A stretch of DNA of 64,000 bases, taken from positions 930,001 through 994,000 of the forward strand of contig NGZR01000002.1 of NCBI GenBank assembly GCA_002197995.1, written 5' to 3'. Below the pieces are notes generated by a model. It had not been told where the DNA came from. It ran no database searches and saw only the letters and a program-made list of their open reading frames with translations. Below are positions 21,230 to 33,300 of this stretch, one piece after another (position 1 is the stretch's first letter; each line of letters starts with the position of its first letter). Position numbers and translations under genes: made by a program. Source of the DNA: Gaeumannomyces sp. JS-464 (Eukaryota; Ascomycota; Sordariomycetes; Magnaporthales; Magnaporthaceae).

Positions 21230-21471
21230 GTTTGTCGCACAGTTTGTATTTATAATTAGCATTGTATTAATTATCCCGACCCGCTTGTACAAAAACGAAT
21301 TACGCGCATATTTTATAAAAATCGACCAGTTAAAAATCGAGCGCTATTAAAAACGATTTCGATAGGAGGAGATTTTTAAACTATAGTTATAATGCCCGTA
21401 AAAACTTTAAAATAGCTGGGAACGAGGCAATCGTCGGCGTCCTTTGCTACTCGACTATTTTAATAACTATA
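21230..21471. other. Short spacer between LINE copy 2 and the Gypsy nest
   Basis: AT-rich, no gene recognised. It ends in CTATA at 21467-21471, the left target duplication of the Gypsy chromovirus at 21472. Confidence 0.5.
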
Positions 21472-21898
21472 TGTTACAATTAAAGGCTTGCTTTTAAAGT
21501 AAAGCGCTTTAAAAGTAGTTTTAAATGGTAGCGCTAGTCGAAGCACAAGGTAAACGCGTAATTAAAAGGTAACTTTTAATTACTTGTTTTAGGAAATGTT
21601 TAAAAGTTAACTTAAGTTAACTAATGCTAAAGCTTTAATTAAACTATTTAATATATAAAAAAATTCCTTTTTTATATATTTCCTAGCTTTTACGCTAATT
21701 CTTTTAATTCGTTATAATTTTTTAAATTATTACGAACCGCTCGTTAAGGGTTAATTCGTCGTAATTTTTTAAATTATTACAAATTTTTAACTGTTACGTA
21801 ATTTCCGACCTAATGCGGGGTAAAAGTCCGTTTTTTAATTCACTTTTTTTAATATCCCGCCGTTTAACCTTTTACCTTTTTTAATTTTGGTCGTAACA
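21472..21898 (-). repeat. 3' LTR of the nested chromovirus
   Basis: 427 bp, TGTTAC...GTAACA ends. On the higher-coordinate side it is followed by TTAAGTTTCCCTTTTTAAGC, the complement of a polypurine tract, showing that this is the 3' LTR of a minus-strand element. It is related to 60103-60530 and to the LTR at 52461-54740. Two tandem inverted-repeat units lie at about 21708-21788. Confidence 0.8.
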
Positions 21899-22649
21899 TT
21901 AAGTTTCCCTTTTTAAGCTAAATCCTTTTAGCCATTTTTATAACCCCGTTTTTTCGTTAGCTAATAAGTATTTTCTTTTTTTATTATTTTTTATCCTTTT
22001 ATTTGTTTTAATAAAAATGTTTAATCGGGTATAAAAACGCAAGTTTATTTCTTTTTCGACATGTTGCCGTAAGGACTTTATTGCTATTATTACGTTATTT
22101 TTTGTTAAAATACCTTTTTATACCAATTGCAAAACGCGTAGGTTTCCGTCGTGCGTGGCATTTTTTTTTACCGATTTTAACCGTTATACAAAATGTGTTT
22201 ATAATAACCGGATAAGTATAACGTGTTAGGGATTTTTCCCGAACTTTTCGTCGTTACGCTTTTTAGCACTGTTAATTAAATAAAAAGTTTAAAAAGTTTA
22301 AAACCCGTTTTCGTACCGAATCGGATCGTATTTTTCGATTACGCAAGTAAAAAAAACTATTAATTAAAAAATTTACCAGGTTGTAAACCGTGGTATCGAC
22401 GACCTAAAAAAGTCGAAGTAAACTATTCGGGAGCAAATAACGGAAGTGGTTAACTAAGCTTTTCCTATTTCCACTACTTTTAAATTCTTTCCGTTATTTC
22501 CAAACTAGGTTAAGCTAAACGTTAACCCGGACTTTAGCTTATTTGCTTTTTTTTAGTAAGCTATTTTAAATTAGGCGTGTTAAACCGTATTTAAAGCACT
22601 TTTTTTTTAAATTACCCGCGTTAAATTTCCTTATAAAACCTGCTATTAA

Positions 22650-23055
22650 TACTTTATAAAAAGTTCCTAATAATATTTAAAGTTTATTACTTTTTCCCAC
22701 CTGTTTTTTTCGTAACCGTACTTTTTCCATTTAATAAAGTACTTTTTAAGCCTATTTTTTTAGCTTATAATTTAAATTTTTTTTTAACTTTATACTTGTT
22801 TTTTAGCTCGACTTCCATTAACTCGTTTAACTTTATGCCAAATAATGTTAGTTCGAATAAGGAAACGTAAAAAACCGGGTAGGATTTTATAATTAGTAGT
22901 AATCGAAATTCGTAATTTACGTTCGAAATTTTTTTTAACATTTTAAAAGGTTTTAGCTTTTTATGGTTTAACTTATCACTTAATCGTTTTATTTTAATAT
23001 TACGTCGAAAAAAATAAACGCTATTTCCCTTTTTAAAACTCGGTTTTTTAATCAT
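22650..23055 (-). pseudogene. Integrase C-terminus and chromodomain of the nested chromovirus
   Basis: The frame 23055-22765 reads KPSFKKGNSVYFFRRNIKIK, then SDKLNHKKLKPFK and YPVFYVSLFEL, matching the GPF/Y-type C-terminal domain of chromoviral integrases. Immediately downstream KYFIKWKKYGYEKNRWEK forms the core of a chromodomain (aromatic cage KW..YG....W). Chromodomains direct integration to heterochromatin, which fits the surroundings. Stops interrupt the join. Confidence 0.75.
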
Positions 23056-23292
23056 TTTTTATTTGCTTAAATAGCTATACAGTGCCGTAACTTTTTTAGC
23101 TTTGTTTAAAAGTGTTTATGCAATTTAATAAGCTTTATTATTTGTATTTCCGCTATTAAAGCATATTTTCCTACCTTAGGTTTTTTATACGCTGTAAGCG
23201 TAAACCCGTAGTTTGTAAAAAACGTTATAATTCCCGTGCTTTCGTAAACTAAACTATTATAAGCGAATTAAGTTATAAAAAGTAATTATATT

Positions 23293-26200
23293 TGTAAAAG
23301 TTTTACGACGTAATGCACGTTTATAAAAACTTTAATAAATTAACAAACTACGAAAGCTAAAAAGTAAAAAAGGCTGCTTTGCAAATTTAAAAGCGGATCC
23401 GGTTATATATTAACGGCGTGGTTAATGCATTAATATAACGCGCTTTGGTAAGCTACTAGCTACAAGCCGAAACCCGTAATTGTATTAATAAAAACCGACC
23501 TTTTAATAATTCGGCCTTTACCCGCCCTTATAAAAGTGGGGCCGCACTTACCCCGTTTACTGCTTTTCGAATTAGGTTAACGCTTTTGCCGATTTTACTT
23601 ACGGCGTTATCCGCATTTTTACCCGCGATTTAATTCTTTGCTTTTTTTCTTTTAACATTACCATTTGCGACCGACGTGGTATTTAACGCCTTCGCTTTCG
23701 CTTATTATTTTACTTTTATTAACTTTTTTTTAACCTTTTTAATCGCTTGTTTTGCTTTTACTTATCGCGTACTAGCAATAAGTTCCTTTTTTTCCACGCG
23801 CGCGATCGTAGTCGTTTGCGCGGCCGTTTACCCGCTTTTATCGCTTTTAACTAATTTTTACCTTTTAATTATTTTCGTTTTACGATTTACTTTTACCCGC
23901 TTTTTTTGCCGTTATAATAAATTTTCTGCTTTTTTTCCCCCGCAAATCCCGTTTAATCCGTCGTTTACTTCCGCATTTAAAATTCCGATTCGAACATGTC
24001 GTTTTTTACGTCGAAAAACGAGCAGCCCGTTATTTTTACCGTCGCTCCCTTTTTGCGCGGCGTTAAGCGCGCTAACCGCTGCTTTCGTTGCACTTTACAA
24101 AACCAGCTTTATTATTCGCAGTTTGGTTTTAAGCGTACCGCGTATTACGAATGCAACCTTATTAACTGCAAATACACCGCCGCTTTTCCGTCGTTATTTA
24201 ATTGCATACCGATTAAAAGTTCGCGTTATTTAGCAAAAATGCCGAAAAGCTTTTAAGCTTTTTAAAATTGCTTATGCTGTTTAGCGTAATATTAAAGCGT
24301 TTAAAAACCGCTCGTAAAAATGGTATTGTAAATTTCCCGGGGATAGCTTTCCGTTATTACACGTGCGTTTATTAACTTTTTTTAATAGCGTTATAGTTAT
24401 TACCTTATTAAGCCATTTCGCTTTTAACGCTGCGTATAAATAGCGTATCGCCGTTTTTAAACGCGCGGTTTACGCTATTAAGTTTAAAAGCGACCGGTTC
24501 GGTTTGCCGCTTATTACTTTATCGTTTAAACGGTCCCGCGTCGCTAATAGTATTGCGAATTTAACTTTACGCTTTTTTTTTAAATGCTCGCGCATAACGC
24601 GATTTAAATTTAGTTTTAAACTTCGGCCTTTTTTTATACCCGTTCGGTTTTCGACTACGCTTTCGCTTATTATTATTATATTCGTTATAAGTTGTTTATA
24701 AAGCGCGCTTCGCAATTCGCTTTTTTTTAAATCTAGTGTCGGCTCGCCTGCTCGCTTTAATACAAGGTTCGATTTTACTATCGATATTAGCATTCGTTTT
24801 TACCCCGAGTTTTTTTAGTTTTAACCGTACCGTTATAGCGTTTTCGCGCATTAATAAAAACGTTGCTATACTTTTGGTTATTAACGATTCGAATTTTAGC
24901 GATTTATATAACGCGGGTAACGATAAGGATAAAAACGAGGATAAAAGTAACGACGATAACGGTGTAAAAGATAAAAAGGCGGATAAAAAGGATAAAAAAA
25001 AGTAAATAAAAAGGATTTTAAATTAATGGTTTAACCGCGCTTTAAAACGCGGAATTAATTTTAAAATTTGCGGTTTTCTTATTAGCGAAAGTTATATTAA
25101 TCGATATATATTATTAGCGTTATAGAATTTTCCTTTTTTTGCGCTTTCCTTAGCTTATTACGTTTTCGTTTTACAGTTTGCATTTCGGGGTTATTATCGT
25201 TCGTTATAACATTATATGCTTTTTCCACCAAATATAAACTTTTTTAACTTTATTTCACTTTTCGTTTATAATGCGAACTTTATTAATACGGTTTATTAAC
25301 CGTTTCCGCTTTTCGTTAACTAATACGGCCGGTGGTTAAAAGTTGGTTTTATTTGCTTAAAAAAAGATTTTCGTTCGTTTAGCATATTTTATTTATATTA
25401 AAACGGTAATGCGTTTTAATAGGTAAGCTTTTTATTTCCACTATGTTAAGTTCCACTATTTTAATTACCGTAATTTTAGCGCATAATTAATCGAGTTTTT
25501 TTTAAGCGAAAAGAAAAAAAGTTGCGTAAATTTAGCCATATTTTATCTTTTGGTTTATATTATTTCGCTAGCCGCTTTTTTTAATTCGTATATTTTTCGG
25601 TTTGTTAAATTTTTATAATTATTACTTTTTGGCATATGTTTGTAATTTAAGCCAGTTTTTTTTTTTACATATTTTTCGGCTTTTGCTATTAGTGCGTTTT
25701 TTTTTAAAATTAAAAGTGCTTTTATTATTAGTTAAAATAAACGAAGGTTTATACTCGTGGTTAGCAAAAAACGGGAATATGCTAATAATTACGTAAAAGC
25801 GGGAGGTAAACGCAAGTTAAATTACGAGGAGCTATTAATCCCAATTTAATTGCTAGTAATTAATATAAGCTTTAACGCGGTTTACACCTTTTGGTTTACG
25901 CGTTTCGTACCGCCGTTCGTTTAAAAGTGGTAAACTGTATTTAAAAGCTATTTAATTTCCAAACGTTAGTAAAAATATTGCTAAAAATTACTAGTTTAAT
26001 TCGTTTTTTTATTTAAAACAATTAAAGCGGGCTAGCTGTAAAAATGAACAAAGCAAGTTATAAAACGTAATACGCACTTTTCGGTTTGTATAAACGGTAT
26101 CGCTTTTAAAATAACCTTTTTTAATAACCTATTAGTAATTACTTATAAGCGGTGTTTCCGTTTTCCAAAAGAGTGTTATTATAAAATCCATTTGTAAATG

Positions 26201-29200
26201 TTTATAAAACCGGTTAAAAATAAGCAAAAGTTGTAAAAACTTTATTTTAAATCCTTTTAAATTTAGTTACGGTTATAAACGTTATAATTGCGAACGAAGC
26301 GTTTAATGCTACTATGCATTAAAAGCTAATAAAAGTTTTTCGTTACGGCGTACGTGGTACCGTTTTAACCCGGATGGTTTACGACGAAAACGTTATGTAT
26401 TTTTTAAATTAGCACGTTTTAAAGCTTATCCCGTAGTCGTTTTTTTATTCCCGCCGTTATTATTGCTATTTCCGTAATAAAAAAAGCTTTTAGCATTTAA
26501 AGCTTATTTTTAAACCTTAGTTTGCCTTCGTTATTAACGCGGCAGTTTGCTTTTTACGTTTTTAAATTTAAAACTAAATTTAAAAAACGCTCGTTACGTT
26601 TTATAAAGCGGTATATAAATTTATATACATTGTTTTACTTAGCTGTGCTTTCGAATAGCTTGCGAAAATTCGGGTTTTCCAATTATTAAACGCCGTTCGG
26701 GATTTCGTTAAGGTTTTTCTTTTTTTTTAACTGCGAGGCCGTTGTTAAAAATTTAAATCGCGCGCATTTTAATAAAGGAATTTTTAAGCAATAATTGCAT
26801 TTTTTTAGCTTTATGTTTTTCGTTTTTTTTCGAGCGGTTTTATTCCTTCCGTAATAAAGCGTTTGCTATTACGTTTTCCTTATTTAAACGGTATTATAAT
26901 TTAAAATTGTATTTAGTTAACATTTTTACGTAACGCGTTTACCGTTTTAATAAGCGTTAAAATTTTATAAAATATTTTAGGTTTTTATAATTTGTAAAAA
27001 TAGTAAAGCTTTTACAATTGCAACACTTCGCGTTTTAATGTTTTAAGTTATTAACGATAGCTAACATTTCCTTATTATAAAGGGATAATTGCGTTTTACG
27101 GGCTTTAATTTGCGGGCATGGAATTTTACCGGGCGCTTTTCCCCGTTTTTTTTTTATATTAACGTTTTTTTTAAAACAAACCTTTTGCAATTCGTTTTTA
27201 AAAAGGTAAACGCGTTTAAATCTTATATCGTAAGTATACCAACGAATAAAAACAAATATTTTAAACTTTCGAAAACGGATAAATGTTTTTTCGTTTAATA
27301 AAAAAGCATTTCTTTCCCTATTAATTTCGTTAACGGTGCGGCCGCTTTTAAAAAACCGGGGATAAAAACTCGGGAAAAGTTTAAAAATTTTAAAAACTTA
27401 CGGATTTTTTTTCGTCGTATAAAAACCTTTTTAATGTTAAACGGTTTCCACTTTTTTCGAGTTAAAGTTTACTTTTACGCCGGCTTTTATAATAAATCCC
27501 AAATATTTAATTTTCTTTTTACCGCGAATTGTAATTTATCGGGGTTAAAATGCAAATTATAATTTTAAAAACGTTTAAATATTTTCCGCATTTTGTAAAA
27601 GTGGTTTAACCGTAAGCTTTGCGTATATATTACGATATTATTTAAATATAGCGAGTAAAACTTATTTAAAAAGTTTTTTAAAATGGTATTAATGTATTTT
27701 TAAAAGGTGGTTAAAGCTTTTAAAAAGCCGAAAATGGTAACGGTTTATTCGAATAAGCCGTATTAAATGCGGAAAGCGGTTATATATTTATAGCCTTTTT
27801 CAACACGGATTTTTTAAAAAGCTTATATTATATCCATTTTAATTAATTAGCGAACGCCGGCCAAATTGCGAAAAGTGTTAAAAATAAGCGAAAAAAGGTA
27901 TTAATCGGGTTATAAAATAGCATTTAAACTTTAGTAATCGCAATAAAAGTGTAACCTTTCGCCCGGTTTTCGCACGAACAAAATGGAAACTTCGGCGGGG
28001 GAATTACGAACCCGGATAAATCCTTTATTAAGCAGGTTTCGAAGCGTTGTTTTTAATATTAAAAGTTTTTTCCGCGATATGCTATATAAAGGTTTTTAAA
28101 GTAAAAAAAGTTTAATTTTATTAGCGTTTTTTTAATTTTTATTTCGTGGTTTACACCCGGTTTATACGGGTTTAGCTTATTTGCTTTTTATTTTACAAAT
28201 AACGGAAGTAAATTGTAAAATTCCCGCGAAATAAGCTTTTATAATTAAACTTTCGTTTTAAAAACCTTTTTTTGCAATGCTTTTTTAACATCGGATATAA
28301 AAGCCGTAAAAATTGCAGCTTGCGTTATAAATTCCTTTTTTATAGTCGCGATTAATTTGTAATATCGGCCGAACGTAATCATTTATATTTTTATTACGTT
28401 CGTTTTTACCTTTTTTTTTTACAACCGTTTTCCCGCAAGCAAATAGCGCATTTAAAAGCGCGTTTTTCCCACTTATATTTTCGATATATGTAAAGTTAAT
28501 GCCGTTTAATAATGCATTAGTTATAATTTCCTTAAAATAAATCGTTAAATAAAGCTTAGCATTATATAAACGTAAACCCTTTTTTTTATACCGGTTTTCG
28601 GTTTTAAAAAAAAATAAATGATTTCCTGTATTACTTTTTTTTTATAATAGCTTTTTTTAATATCTTTAACGAAATTTAGTAAATAAGCAATTTCGTTTTA
28701 ACGGCGGCGTTTTTATTAATAACTACGTAATATTCGCAACTTTTATTTATAAATGCGTCGAACAATTTTATACTATTAACTATCGTTAAAATATATGTTA
28801 AATTTGTTTTTTATACTTTTATTCGCATTTATATAAGTTGTTAAAGCTTTTTTTCTCTTAAAACACGATTTTATTTTAAAACTATTTTTTTTTTTAGCTT
28901 TTAGCTTTTCCCGTTGGCTCGTTTTTTCTTTTTAGCTAAAAAGGGAATTTTTCGCTATTAAAGCTAATCCCGCGAATAACCGTCTTTTTAACGTTTTTAA
29001 AACGGGCCGCCGGTTTGCAAAAGCATTCCGCTTAATAATAATTGCTTGCACCGCAACGCAAATAACGGCTTTGCTTTTAACGGCAATCCTTTTTTTTTAA
29101 ATTAAACTTATTAGGTTAATAGGGGCTGCTTTTTCGAGTTTTATTAGCACTTTTTCCTCGAGCGCCCCCGCGGCCCCCGCGGCTTTTACGCCCCCGCCCG

Positions 29201-30738
29201 CCGACTTTTGCAACGTTTATTACCACGTCGCCGTTGGAATTTCGGGTAACGCTATTATTAGTAAAATCCGTTGCAATAATAACGGGTTTTCGAGCGGGGT
29301 TAAATAAGCTGCCTTATTAAAGGTTTTAGTTATGTTTTGCTTTTTATCCTTTTTTTTCCTTCGTTTTTAACGCTTTTTTTTAAGTTTAAAAATTGCTAAA
29401 TGCGTTTTTATTTCATTGTTCGGGCGTAAACCTCGGCCAAATATGCGTAATATTTGTTTAAAAGTTTAATAACCGTTAAAACGTTTGTAAAACTGCGGTT
29501 AAAAAATCCTTTTAAAAAAACGAGCTTAAATTCGTTTTTTTAAACATAGTTACTAATCCGGCTTAGTACGTTTTTAAATACTGGGCCGAATTCGTTAAAA
29601 AATTGGCCCTTTTTTTATTTAAAAACCCGCAGTTATATTTATACGGCCGTTTTATTTTAAACGGTACCGAACGTGGAATAAAATTAATCGATGTATTTCG
29701 TAAAGTTATATTTCGCATTTTTACTTTCCATTTCTAAAAACTGCTTTATTTCCTTTTTCCGCGATTAAAAAAGCGTTTAATGAATTTCGTACCAAATTTT
29801 CGCTATTTAACAACTTTTATTTTTTATCCATATTAAATTTAAAAATTAGCCTTTTTATACAAAAATAAAATAAGGTTTACGCTCCGTTTTAAATAAGCCA
29901 TTTCGTTAGCTTTTTTTTATAGTTTTTATTTAAATTATATTGGTTGTTTTCGTTTAATTTTAAAATATAAAACTCCTTTTTAATTAAGCGATATTTAATA
30001 ATTATTACGGTTTTAATTAAAGTTATAACTGTTTGTTTTATGCTTTAAAATAGTGTTATTTAAAAAATTTCGCTAAATAAGTTAAACGTTATAATGTTTA
30101 CTATATCCTTTTTTTAATTCGGGGGGTTTTTTTAAAAACCCCAATTAGGCTTTTTTATTTCGCTCGGGTTTGAGCTTTTTAGCGGCGGTTATTTCCGCTT
30201 TTCATTAAGCGTTAACAACAGTTTTATCCTTTTTTTCCCGTTTGTTTTTCCTTTTTCGTTTATTTAAGTAAAGTTTAAGGAAAACCTTTTCCTTATAGCA
30301 GGTTAAACTTTTTTTATAATTTTTTCGAGCCTTTTTCCGGCGTAATAAAAGCCGCCCGTGGATTAACGGGGGTTATTTCGTTCGATAAGTCGCTTTTAAA
30401 CGATTCGCTCCCCGTAAAGCTATCGTCGTTAAAAATTAAAAACGTTCGTAGCCGTTTTTTTTTCGGTTAGCGGCAACGACATTCGCGCTCGCCTTTACGT
30501 ATTTCTTTTTAATAATTTGTATTATAAAAGTTTTACAACGTAATGCACGTTTATAAAGATTTTGGTAAATTAACAAATTACGAAAGCTAGGAAATAAAAA
30601 GGGCTGTTTCGCAAATTTAAAAGCGGATTTAGCTATATATTAGCAGCGTGGTTAATGCGTTAATGTAGCGCGCTTCGGTAAGCTACTAGCTACGAGCCGA
30701 AGCTCGTAATTGCATTAATAAAAACCGACCTTTTAATA
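23293..30738 (-). mobile_element. Ty3/Gypsy element, family 2, inserted in the chromovirus integrase
   Basis: Direct LTRs of 216 bp at 23293-23508 and 30523-30738 (TGTAAAAG start; one copy has TATAAAAG), total 7446 bp. Flanks are ATATT (23288-23292) and ATACC (30739-30743), a 5-bp duplication with two C-to-T changes on the left. A minus-strand RT reading (28000-27400) gives PAEVSILFVRKPGERLHFYC and YGLFE, placing pol on the minus strand. The interior is heavily mutated, and long ORFs such as 23676-24233 + are artefacts. The family differs from the chromovirus in LTR and RT sequence. Confidence 0.75.
27400..28020 (-). pseudogene. Gypsy family 2 reverse transcriptase remnant
   Basis: The minus strand gives AEVSILFVRKPGERLHFYCD, SLNAI, KMDIIQAF (Gln from TAA), VEKGYKYITAF, GLFE and AFLKAPTTFQKYIN-like pieces in order. 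The active-site block near 27637-27648 reads YLNN, where YLDD is expected, so both catalytic Asp codons carry G-to-A changes. The order and spacing are those of Ty3/Gypsy RT. Confidence 0.7.
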
Positions 30739-30959
30739 ATACCTAATTATTTTATTTGTAATTAACATAATAGCGTAAATACTATTTCATGGTTTAATTC
30801 ATTCGTTTTATTTGCTTATTTGTTTAAAAGTAATAAGCCGTGGATAAGAAATGTTTAGCTTTTAATTTAGCTGTAAGCCATTTTTAAAACTTGCTTATAA
30901 ATATTTTATTTTATCCGTAATTAAACGGGTTGGGGTTTTATATTTCGCTATTACGTATT

Positions 30960-31147
30960 TGTAATAGGCTGGGCTAATGGGTGTGGCCAGTAGGAGCCAA
31001 AGTGATGTTATTTTGCAAGATGAAGAGAAACAGGAAGGAGGAAAGCTAACTCAGTCCCGGAAGTTGTCCCTAGTTATATATGCACAAAGACGGCTTAGGG
31101 GTGACCCCTAAGCCCTTCACCCGTGCCCTCAGCACGGAACCATAACA
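30960..31147 (-). repeat. Solo LTR of Gypsy family 3, almost unmutated
   Basis: 188 bp, TGTAATAGG...CATAACA, flanked by perfect GTATT duplications (30955-30959 and 31148-31152), so it is a solo LTR left by LTR-LTR recombination. Compared with the LTRs of the full copy at 34095-41463 it keeps C and G where those have T and A. It retains two perfect hairpins: GGCTTAGGGG/CCCCTAAGCC at 31092-31114 and CCGTGC/GCACGG at 31121-31137. Confidence 0.85.
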
Positions 31148-31152
31148 GTATT

Positions 31153-33300
31153 TAATAAAAACGTACGCTAACTTAATAGCGTCGCTACTTTTTTTATATG
31201 GTAGGAATAAAGCGTATTTAATAAACCTATCTTATTACTATTACGTTATCGTATTTTACTTTAATTATAAGTTTTTGGATTGGGAAAGTTTAACGACAAA
31301 ATTTATAATAACTTTTTACCATACTTCGCTAAGTGCTAATAAAGGTTATAAAAACCCGTAAAGCTTATACTTATTAGCTTTGTTTTTAGCGCAATTTTCG
31401 CAATCCTTTATTACGTTTTACATTTTAGCTCGAAATTTTGCGAACTTATAATATTATCGTAACCGTTTCCACGTTTTAATTACATTTTAATAGCTATATG
31501 TTAATTAACTGTAAATTTGTACGATTTTTTTAAGGTTTAAACTTTCCTTTTTAAATTATTTTAACAAGTACTTTTTATATTAGGATTAAAAATCGGTTTG
31601 GTTTTTCCGTTAAAATTACCCGTATTTTTTCAAGTATAACGACCTGGTCGTTTGGTCGTCGGTTTAAAGCATCCGTTTAACCGTTTTCCGATCCTTTCCA
31701 GTACTCGATTCAAACGTCGTAATTTTGCAAAAACTCGCTTTAACGAACTTATCGTTTGTTTAAGTTTTTGCTAATAGTAAAGTGTATTAAGTTTTTATAA
31801 TCGGTATATATTATAACTTAATATTTAATTTGAAAAAGTATAATCGCTATTTTTTAAAAGTTCGAATTATTATTTAAAGGTTTTATTATAAATTTAGTAA
31901 TTTAATTTAAATTCGTTTAACTTTTGTAAAAAAAAAACGCGTAAAAGTGCAACCGTTTTTAATAGTTTCGTTAACCGAACTAGCCGCCGATCGCATAATT
32001 CGATGTGTTAATTTCGATTTCGGAAGGTTTTTTAAGGTTTAGAAATGCTAACATTGGTTTTTTAAACACGGCGTTCCGTAATTGCTCGAAAGCCTTTTAT
32101 TTTTATCCTTTTTAACGAAATTAGTGGTCGTTTTTAGTAAAATTCGTAAATGGTATAACGATTTTGCTATAATTACAAATAAACCGTTTATAAAAGTTTA
32201 AAAATCCTAAAAATCCTTATATTTCGTAACATTTGTAAATACGGGCTAATTTTTTACTTTTTAAACCTTTTTAAGGTTTATAAAAACCTGTTTAAATATA
32301 ATTACAAATTTTAAAAAAGCGATTTTTTAAGTGTGTTATATTCACTTTTTTAGCTTAATAAAACGTTTTACGTCGAGCAATTTTTAAAGTACTTAGTGCA
32401 TATATTGTTTATATTTTTTTAACGTTTTTAAAAAAATTAAAATGTCGTTTAAATACGTAAAAACGAAAACGTTAAAATGTTTGCGTAACACGTGGTTAAT
32501 TATTTTTTAAAACGTGGCTAATGCGTTAATAAAGCCAAAAGTTATTATTAAAAACTCGTAGTATTTAAACTTTATTTTAAAAGCCGTTAGTTATTTTTAA
32601 CCTTTTTTAATTCGTATTACTTTATAAGCTTTCCGCAAATTTAAAGCTGTAAAATACTAGTGTTACAATTAAAGGTTTGCTTTTAAAATAAAGCACTTCG
32701 AGGGTGAAAAGGACAATATCGTTAATTTGGTCGATAGGGAAACACGTAACTTAAAAGAACAATTTAGTTGCTTGCTGTAAGAAATGCCTGGGAGCTAACT
32801 TAAGTTAACTAATGCTAAAGCCCTAGTTAAAACTACCTGGGATAAGAAGGAAATCCACCTTTTATATACATACTACTTTTCTTAGTAATTTTTTGGATTT
32901 ATTGCTTTGCTTACAAATTTACAAATCTTTTTTGGATTTGTCGCTTTGCTTATAAATCCACAAATCTTTTTGGATTATCGCTTTGCTTACAAATCCACAA
33001 ATCCTTTTAGTTACGTGGTTCCACGTAACCTGGTGCGAGGCAAGGGCACCGCTTAAAGCCCTTTTTATCCTGCTGTTTTAAGGCTTGCATGCTGGTCGTA
33101 ACAACTAGGTTTTATCGAGCTTATTTCGTAATTCGTTAATAAAAGTTAAAAAGTACCGATTTTTAACGGTAACCTCGTTTAACGGGCGGTAATCGATACA
33201 TATTCGCTCCGTTCCGTTTGTTTTTCCTTTATAAAATCTTATACCCTATTAAAAAGTCGGAGCGTTTAATATGCCCTTTTTATAAGTTTTTCTTTAATTG
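31153..33300 (-). pseudogene. Integrase, RNase H and RT of the nested chromovirus
   Basis: Continuation of the host element after the family-2 insertion. RT is clear at 33250-33110 (CIDYRPLNEVTVKNRY, FINELRNKLDKT) and, across the solo LTR at 32661-33103, continues at 32655 as QYFTALNLRKAYKVIRIK. Integrase occupies about 31153-32000, with stops throughout. Confidence 0.7.
32661..33103 (-). repeat. Solo LTR of the chromovirus (subfamily 1) inside RT
   Basis: 443 bp, TGTTAC...GTAACA, flanked by perfect ACTAG on both sides (32656-32660 and 33104-33108). It belongs to the subfamily of the complete element at 43147-50572 (in reverse). It splits the host RT exactly between LDKT and QYFTAL. It is less mutated than the LTRs of the complete copy. 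Three tandem ~38-bp units (GGATTTGT...ACAAATCC) lie at 32892-33012. Confidence 0.85.

Larger units (their letters stand above)
14739..21230 (-). mobile_element. LINE (Tad1/I-like), copy 2, near full length, RIP-degraded
   Basis: Same family as copy 1 but reversed. Reading on the minus strand from about 21230: two tandem ~200-bp 5' monomers, an ORF1/gag-like region (about 20470-18950), endonuclease (about 18850-17950), pre-RT (17791-17609, matching 118-315 of copy 1), RT (about 17560-16700), RNase H and C-terminus (about 16000-15450), 3' UTR and (CT)n tail. Mutation is moderate at the 3' end and heavy elsewhere, with many TAA codons at Gln positions. The 5' boundary is uncertain by a few hundred bases, and no flanking duplication was identified. 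Confidence 0.8.

Noticed and set aside
23676..24233. Longest plus-strand ORF of the AT-rich part (185 codons)
   Set aside because: It lies antisense inside the Gypsy family-2 element. Its Phe/Ala/Leu-rich content is what results when RIP removes stops on one strand while creating them on the other.
24736..25005. Lys/Asp-rich tail protein
   Set aside because: Low-complexity reading inside the Gypsy family-2 element; no homologous domain and no conserved start.
32892..33012. CRISPR-like array of short palindromic repeats
   Set aside because: Only three units, inside an LTR, with no spacers of constant length and a eukaryotic context.
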